Of a stretch of DNA of 64,000 bases, positions 58,508 through 64,000 are shown piece after piece. Made by a program: the position numbers and the translations under genes. The notes below the pieces were generated by a model, which saw only the letters and a program-made list of their open reading frames with translations, did no database searches and was not told the origin of the DNA. Within the stretch, counting starts at the first letter, position 1, and every line of letters starts with the position of its first letter. The stretch is from Punica granatum (lineage: Eukaryota; Streptophyta; Magnoliopsida; Myrtales; Lythraceae), in the NCBI RefSeq assembly GCF_007655135.1, contig NC_045130.1, forward strand, positions 31,058,605-31,122,604, written 5' to 3'.

Positions 58508-60917
58508 GAGGTTACTATTTACTTAGAGTTACTGGTCGATCACATGGCCTTAGAGTGTTACAAAAGCACGATATCTCTCCTCCCATAATAAAGATTATAT
58601 TTCTTGGATTGGGCCAGTCTTATGTGATATGGAATTGCAATGGCACGTATCTTCGAGTTTCCATAGCCTTACACAATAATTATGCAAAATCTTCAACTTG
58701 GCTTACAAGTGATTGCGCTAGCTCATGTTCGGTCCAATGGGATTCTCGATCTTCGACATTTTTTTCACCGCATACACCGTCCGGTCCAAGAGCACGTAAT
58801 TTTTTTTTTTCATCTGATGTACATGTTGTTCTTGATCGGAGCACGCAATTAATTTCTATCTTAAGGACCCGTAGTTCGGTCGATGCTTCTGGAAGGGCAT
58901 GTCACATGTGTGTGTCTGTTCCCTAAAGTCACCTAAATCCTCGTCACAACTCTTGGCTCCTATTTCCCATTCCAGAGCTCATCTACACAACTCTATAAAT
59001 CTATATATGACATGTTGAGCGTGTCTTGAACTTTGACCCGGTTTCATTTCCTTTTTCTTTTTTAATTTAAATCTCTATTTTTCTGAAAGTGCGATATTTG
59101 CATAATTATTATTAGAGTATTATATTTTATGATAATATATAGATAATGTTGAAAAATTCACGGGCCTACAGTAGTCCAACTGGGTTACGGGCCAACTGCC
59201 ACACTTGAGTAATGGGCCTGTTCGGTGCTCCACACTGGACTACGGGCACCCATTTTAACTATGGGCCTACTACCGCACTCGAACCTTGAGCTCGTGTCGG
59301 GCGTGGTGTGAGCCCGTGCATACGCGTGTGAGCAAGCATAGGATTCCCGGGATCGTTATATTGCGCTCTGATATCATTTATTCGAAAGTTCATGGACCTA
59401 CTTGAATTTAGGTCTATCCGTAGTCTAAAAATTTAAGTCAATAAATTGCTAGACCTAATTCCTTTTTAAACCCATAGATTTCATCTCAACTTCTCTATGA
59501 GAGACCAACCTTTGTCCCTTTGCCTTCAACATATAGGAATAAATAGAGACTCTTTTTTTTTTTATCGGGAATGATTGAGGGTTCTATATATAAGCATGTC
59601 GAGAGCTTTTTGTAAGATGCAGGAAGAGTGCCAGACAATGGGATTTATAATTATGTCAAGAGGATTTACTACTCCCTTGCACGCTATTCTCACATAAACA
59701 TATCATTTCTGTGAATGACATTAAGCATTCCAATTTAAATTCCATGAACTCTACCGTTAGCAAACTAAAACTAATGCAATTTATGACTATCTCCAACTTT
59801 TCAGTTCAATGACACGCGAACGATGACTCAGTCAAGAATCGATAGCAGCTGATAGTTTCTTTGGCTTGATATTTTCCTCAAAAAAGAAAAAGAAAAAGGT
59901 AATAAGAGAAGGAAATTAATGATTGCGCTTTCTGAAGAAGAAAATAGTTGAGGCTTGGAACCGAAATAGACCCAAGATGAAGAGGCCCAAGCCCAATAAA
60001 TTTTACTGGGCCAAGGATCCAGTCTTTGGGCTGGGCTCTACATGCGGACCTAAACCTCATCAAACCTTTCCCCTATAAATATACTTTTTCTATTACGGCA
60101 AAGACCTATTAACATTTCTTTTTCTCGAAAAGTAATGAGAATTCATTCATTAATAAAAAGAGTACAAGAAATTCATCAAAAAAAGAGAGTACAAGATGAC
60201 AGGAGAAATGAACGAAAAAGGAGCCTCGCCATGAGGATCAACTTGGTACGTTTTAGTTTGGACGCAAACCCCCGTTCTTTTAGATCGGTGTTTGTAGGCG
60301 CAACTAATTCGATGTTGTTTCTGTAATCCTTGCCTAAAGATATAATGAGCAGCTCCTTTACTGAGATGTGGAAAAAAAAGCGTTAAAAAAAATTATAAGA
60401 TCTTAGGAATATCGCATTCATCCTAACTAGCAACTTAATTTGATCCGCAAATATTAATTTGAAAAGATGGCATTATTTGAGAAATTTAAGCCGCATGGAA
60501 AGGTAACTAAGGCAACACAATTTAATATTTTTAGAAAACTTCTACAGGTTATGATACTGATTGGGAGAGATTTACCTCTTAATGGACTGACTCGTCTTGA
60601 CTAAATTAATCGAGACCCGTTGGATTTTCAGATAATATAATTCACATCGGAAAAAAAAAAAGTCATACATATGAGAATTTTACCGGAATTAATACTCTTC
60701 GGCTAATTCAAATGTCCTCCTCCATCACCTCCTTAGATGCTTTTCAGGTATCGACTGTATAACATGCACCGGCTCATATCATTAGATGTTACAGCATTAT
60801 TCGAAGATCGGACCGAACAGGTGATTCGGGTTGCATAGGTAATAATAGGATACAGTAGAAGAACAAGCAAGCAGTTTGACCGTATATCAATGGGGTTGAG
60901 TGGCAGAGACTAGTCAA
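58508..60917 (+). repeat. Copy B of the 2.4 kb dispersed segment
   Basis: Collinear with 18184-20577 in direct orientation over its full length, with scattered substitutions and small indels (for example a block CAAGGATCCAGTCTTTGGGC near 60014 and AAATTCATCAAAAAAAGAGA near 60169 present only here). Both copies end at GCAGAGACTAGTCA. Small frames in one copy are not conserved in the other. Confidence 0.85.
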
Positions 60918-62229
60918 ATCAAGAGGAAGCATTATCTTGTTCTTTCTGCCAATAGATAGACATCTCCTAGTGCTTTTCTCGCCACACGTGTGGTACGTAT
61001 GTAAGGTCAAAAACTTATTGAATAACTAAATTAATTAATCGAGTCGGACGTTTAACTATCGACGTCTTAAGATTTTAATGTATAAATATACTAATCAAGT
61101 GATTAGTGGATGAGATAATATACAAGTTTATAATCTGTCTTTATATGCTGTCTGATTGTGCTCAGAAGATTTCAGTCCCCCAAAAACTGAATTAATTAAT
61201 TAATCAGCATACATCTCACGATTATTTCTCTTATTAAAATCTAAATATCATGTTCGTCGACCTCTTTATTAACATCATCCTCTAATATTTCGACATTGTT
61301 TGCGCTTACGTCCTGCAGAAGAAAATTATTGTATTTCGTATGGAGATTATTTATTCGTGCAGTTGCTGGACATAAGTTGTTTTTCTCTCATTTTCAATTT
61401 TGTTCTCTTTGCCAAGTAAGGCTGTCTGCTCGATCGCATGAACACATCTACCAGGGATTCTCTTCTGCTTAAGAAACACTGCTCCAAACTCCAAAAGTCA
61501 TTACTAACTTAATATGTGTTATTAAGTGTTGGCCGATCGAGCAATCTTTACCTGAATTCTTAACATCGTTGATTCAGTCCATCAAATCTTTCATTTTTAC
61601 CTGAATTACAAACTCCAAAGTCATTATTAACTTGGTATGTGCTACTAAGTATTAAGAAATCTTTACTTGAATTCTTATCGACGTTGATTTAGTGCGTCGA
61701 TTCTTTGATTTTTTTAAAAAATTATTAACGATAACATGGATCTAGTAAAGGAAAGTGAACGTTAGCAATGATTTTGTTGCAAATATATGTATATATATAT
61801 GGATATATCGCGTCGTTTGTCCAACTAACTCAACCACCGTATATTGAATCTACTATATATATGATAATGAAAGTTGCATGCATGCATGGAGGGGCTTGTT
61901 CTCTGGAAACCAAACATAGATATTTGACTATAAATTGTAAATTGACCTTTGATTTCCTTCTATTTTTCTTAATGATACTACAGGAGAGCATCTACATATG
62001 TTATCCGACATTGATATTAATATATGGAGAGCTTCCAAGCTTATTGGTCTCCTTCTCTCCCTATGAAGATGGTATATATCACGTCAGAGACTGAAAATTT
62101 TAAAGAGAAAATGAGGAGTTGAAAGTGAGAAAGAGACATAAAGTGAGGATGTCATTGTGGGTTTGAGTTGAATAGTTGAATTGACAATACATACTATATG
62201 GATTAATAGATCCAATTTACATTTTTTTT
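60918..62229. other. AT-rich intergenic DNA
   Basis: No supportable gene. The 108-codon plus frame at 61768-62094 has no domain or splice context that I can defend. Confidence 0.5.
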
Positions 62230-62822
62230 ATTCTAATACGACCTTTCAAAAATTATTCAGAAAAATACTACCTTTTATTTTATTTTCAAATCTAGCATGA
62301 TATTAAATTTTTCGTCAATTTTAACGGTAGTGTCGCATATCGTCACGTTATTGGATAAGTGAATCACATTTATTTTTATTTAATAAAAAAATTCCTGAAA
62401 ATTAAAAAAAAATAATAAAAAAATAAAAAAAGCAAGAAAAAGGTAGGGGTCAGCTAAGGCCCGAAGGAGGAGGGGGCCGGCGGTGGTGGCCTCGATTGTG
62501 GCCACCATTGCCCCAATCTTGGATTCCTTCGATTCCGATGGTTATCGTCGTCGACCCGATTGGGAACGTGATGGCTTCAATTGATGCCCCCATTGTCAAC
62601 CCCCTCCTCCTTCGGCCCCAGCCCGTCAAGCGACTCTCTTTTTTAAAAAAATAAATCAGAAAACTTTTAATTAACTAAAATAAGTGGGATCCGTTCATCT
62701 AATAATGTGACGACACATGGCACTACCATTAAAATTGACGGAAAATTTAACATTGTGCTAGATTTGAGACTAAAATGAAAGGTTATACTTTTTTGAGCAA
62801 TTTTCGAAAGATCGTGCTAAAA
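62230..62822. mobile_element. Long-terminal-repeat MITE, probably Mutator-like
   Basis: Terminal inverted repeats of roughly 170 bp. The left arm words CGACCTTTCAAAAATT, CAAATCTAGCATGATATTAAA, CGTCAATTTTAACGGTAGTG and TCGTCACGTTATTGGA recur in reverse complement in the right arm (62650-62822). The centre is GC-rich (62455-62630). No transposase. The target duplication could not be read because both flanks are homopolymeric. The layout (long terminal repeats, GC-rich core) matches the element at 47192-47828, but the sequence is different. Confidence 0.7.
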
Positions 62823-64000
62823 TTTAAAAAAAAAAGTTTTTTTTTATGACCCAACTATATGTATTATAACTTTTTCTAGAAACTAAAAATATTTTCATTA
62901 AATTTCTCATTCGGGCCAAATTAATCCAAGCCCACGGGCCAGCCGAATGCAAGGATAACCAAAAGGTTTCACTGCTTCTAAGGTTTCTACATGTTAGACC
63001 TGGTTTGACAATGCCGAAAGCCACAAAAGGAGAACCAGTCGAGATTTAGCATGCATGTACTCCTTTGGCCGTTAAGCAGTCGGGTAATTTCAATAATGAT
63101 CAGATGCAAATGTTGTCAAACCAACATTATGCCGATGTACAAAGAGTGAGTGACATGCTTGGGGATTTCAAACTAAGAAAATTCGATATAGGCCTATAAA
63201 TAAGTGGATGATCTGTTCTTCCTGTATCAATAATGCTCAGCGAATCCAATATTTTCAATCGCACTCCAAGAGAGCAATCGAGCATGCTTTTTCTTGTTTG
63301 TTTTCCCCTGTATAATAGATGAGCTTGCATTCACCCCGCTCTCTCGAAAGGAAGTGTGAAGTCAAGATGAATTTTCGTCTGCATTTAACGTTTCGTGGTC
63401 AGGTAACTAATGATGTAATTGACGATCAGTTCGTTTCCTTCAGTGAGTTGCTTAAGCAATGGGAATAGTGTGAGCTAAGGACCCTTATTTCAGGAAGTAG
63501 GGACCAAATGAGGAACATGTGAAGAGGAGAGCTTTTGGCATGAGAAGGGTCATGAGTTTGTCTCTTTGGCATTGGTTTTTCGACTACTCTTTGTAACCTC
63601 TTCTCCAATTCTTCAGCAGAAATCTCTCTAATGGACATCCAATGACATAAAAAAAAAAAAGAAGAAGGAAAAAGATGTGAATGAAAGAAAATGTAGATTG
63701 ATCAGGCGAAACCGGAACAATTGATGTATGTGTCGGTTTTGTTGCTTATAACAAATGCAATATTGCTCGGAGTTTATTTAGAATACGTACATTAGGGATT
63801 ACATAATATTGGATACCATGTTCATTCAAGTGACATATATATATCTTGATATATATTTATTGGAAACCCTAACCAAAGGCGATGCAATTGAAATCTATCT
63901 CTATTCGATCAAGCTGACAACTTCAAGAAGTTTCTGAATAGAAGCTTTAGTCAAATGCATGCGAATAGATGGAAATTTGATTCCAATATATTATTTTAGC
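62823..64000. other. Intergenic, with one unassigned minus-strand frame
   Basis: The frame 63426-63638 (MSIREISAEELEKRLQRV...) begins with a plausible helical N-terminus and could be a first exon of a minus-strand gene, but no further exon or family was recognised. The rest is AT-rich. The window ends without a gene. Confidence 0.3.

Noticed and set aside
1..64000. A biosynthetic gene cluster or new defence system
   Set aside because: The intact genes (TPT, DMP, DUF639) and broken ones (NOM1, METE) belong to unrelated processes and show no shared regulation or pathway.

Overview
The window is nuclear DNA from a flowering plant, most likely a eudicot. The evidence is a plastid phosphate translocator with a transit peptide, GT-AG introns, AT-rich intergenic DNA and plant-type Copia, hAT, Mutator-like and Helitron elements. 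I cannot fix the species. Exon coordinates come from reading splice sites and reading frames by eye; phases close exactly for TPT, DMP, NOM1 (without its insertion) and the DUF639 gene.

Layout. 0.7-4.2 kb (minus): a 12-exon chloroplast triose-phosphate/phosphate translocator (TPT). 5.0-7.9 kb: an old Copia remnant holding a 2.2 kb gag-only LTR element with 547 bp LTRs and a CCAAG target duplication. 11.3-15.1 kb (minus): a cluster of three DUF679/DMP membrane-protein copies, of which only the last (209 aa) is intact. 18.2-20.6 kb: copy A of a 2.4 kb segment repeated at 58.5-60.9 kb. 21.1-39.5 kb (plus): the locus of a nucleolar MIF4G/MA3 protein (NOM1/SGD1-like). 41.0-43.9 kb (minus): a decayed intron-bearing methionine synthase. 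46.8-49.4 kb: a probable Helitron carrying a Mutator-like MITE with a perfect 9 bp target duplication. 51.8-56.3 kb (plus): an intact 10-exon DUF639 gene. The rest is AT-rich intergenic DNA with MITEs.

The most unusual part is the NOM1 locus. Its promoter, 5' leader and first intron are duplicated as a near-perfect inverted repeat with a 43 bp spacer. One arm is split by a 10.2 kb Copia element (TSD ATTAG, non-canonical TA...TA LTR ends). That element's gag gene is split in turn by a second 5.3 kb Copia (TSD GGAAC). Coding exon 2 is also broken by a 1.18 kb hAT-type insertion. The coding sequence without the hAT DNA would be 775 codons and otherwise open, so the break may be recent, or the gene may be expressed from a downstream start.

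The genes are unrelated in function (photosynthate export, ribosome biogenesis, methionine metabolism, membrane proteins). I see no operon-like or biosynthetic cluster, and no new enzymatic system. The novelty is structural: layered insertions and duplications around a ribosome-biogenesis gene.
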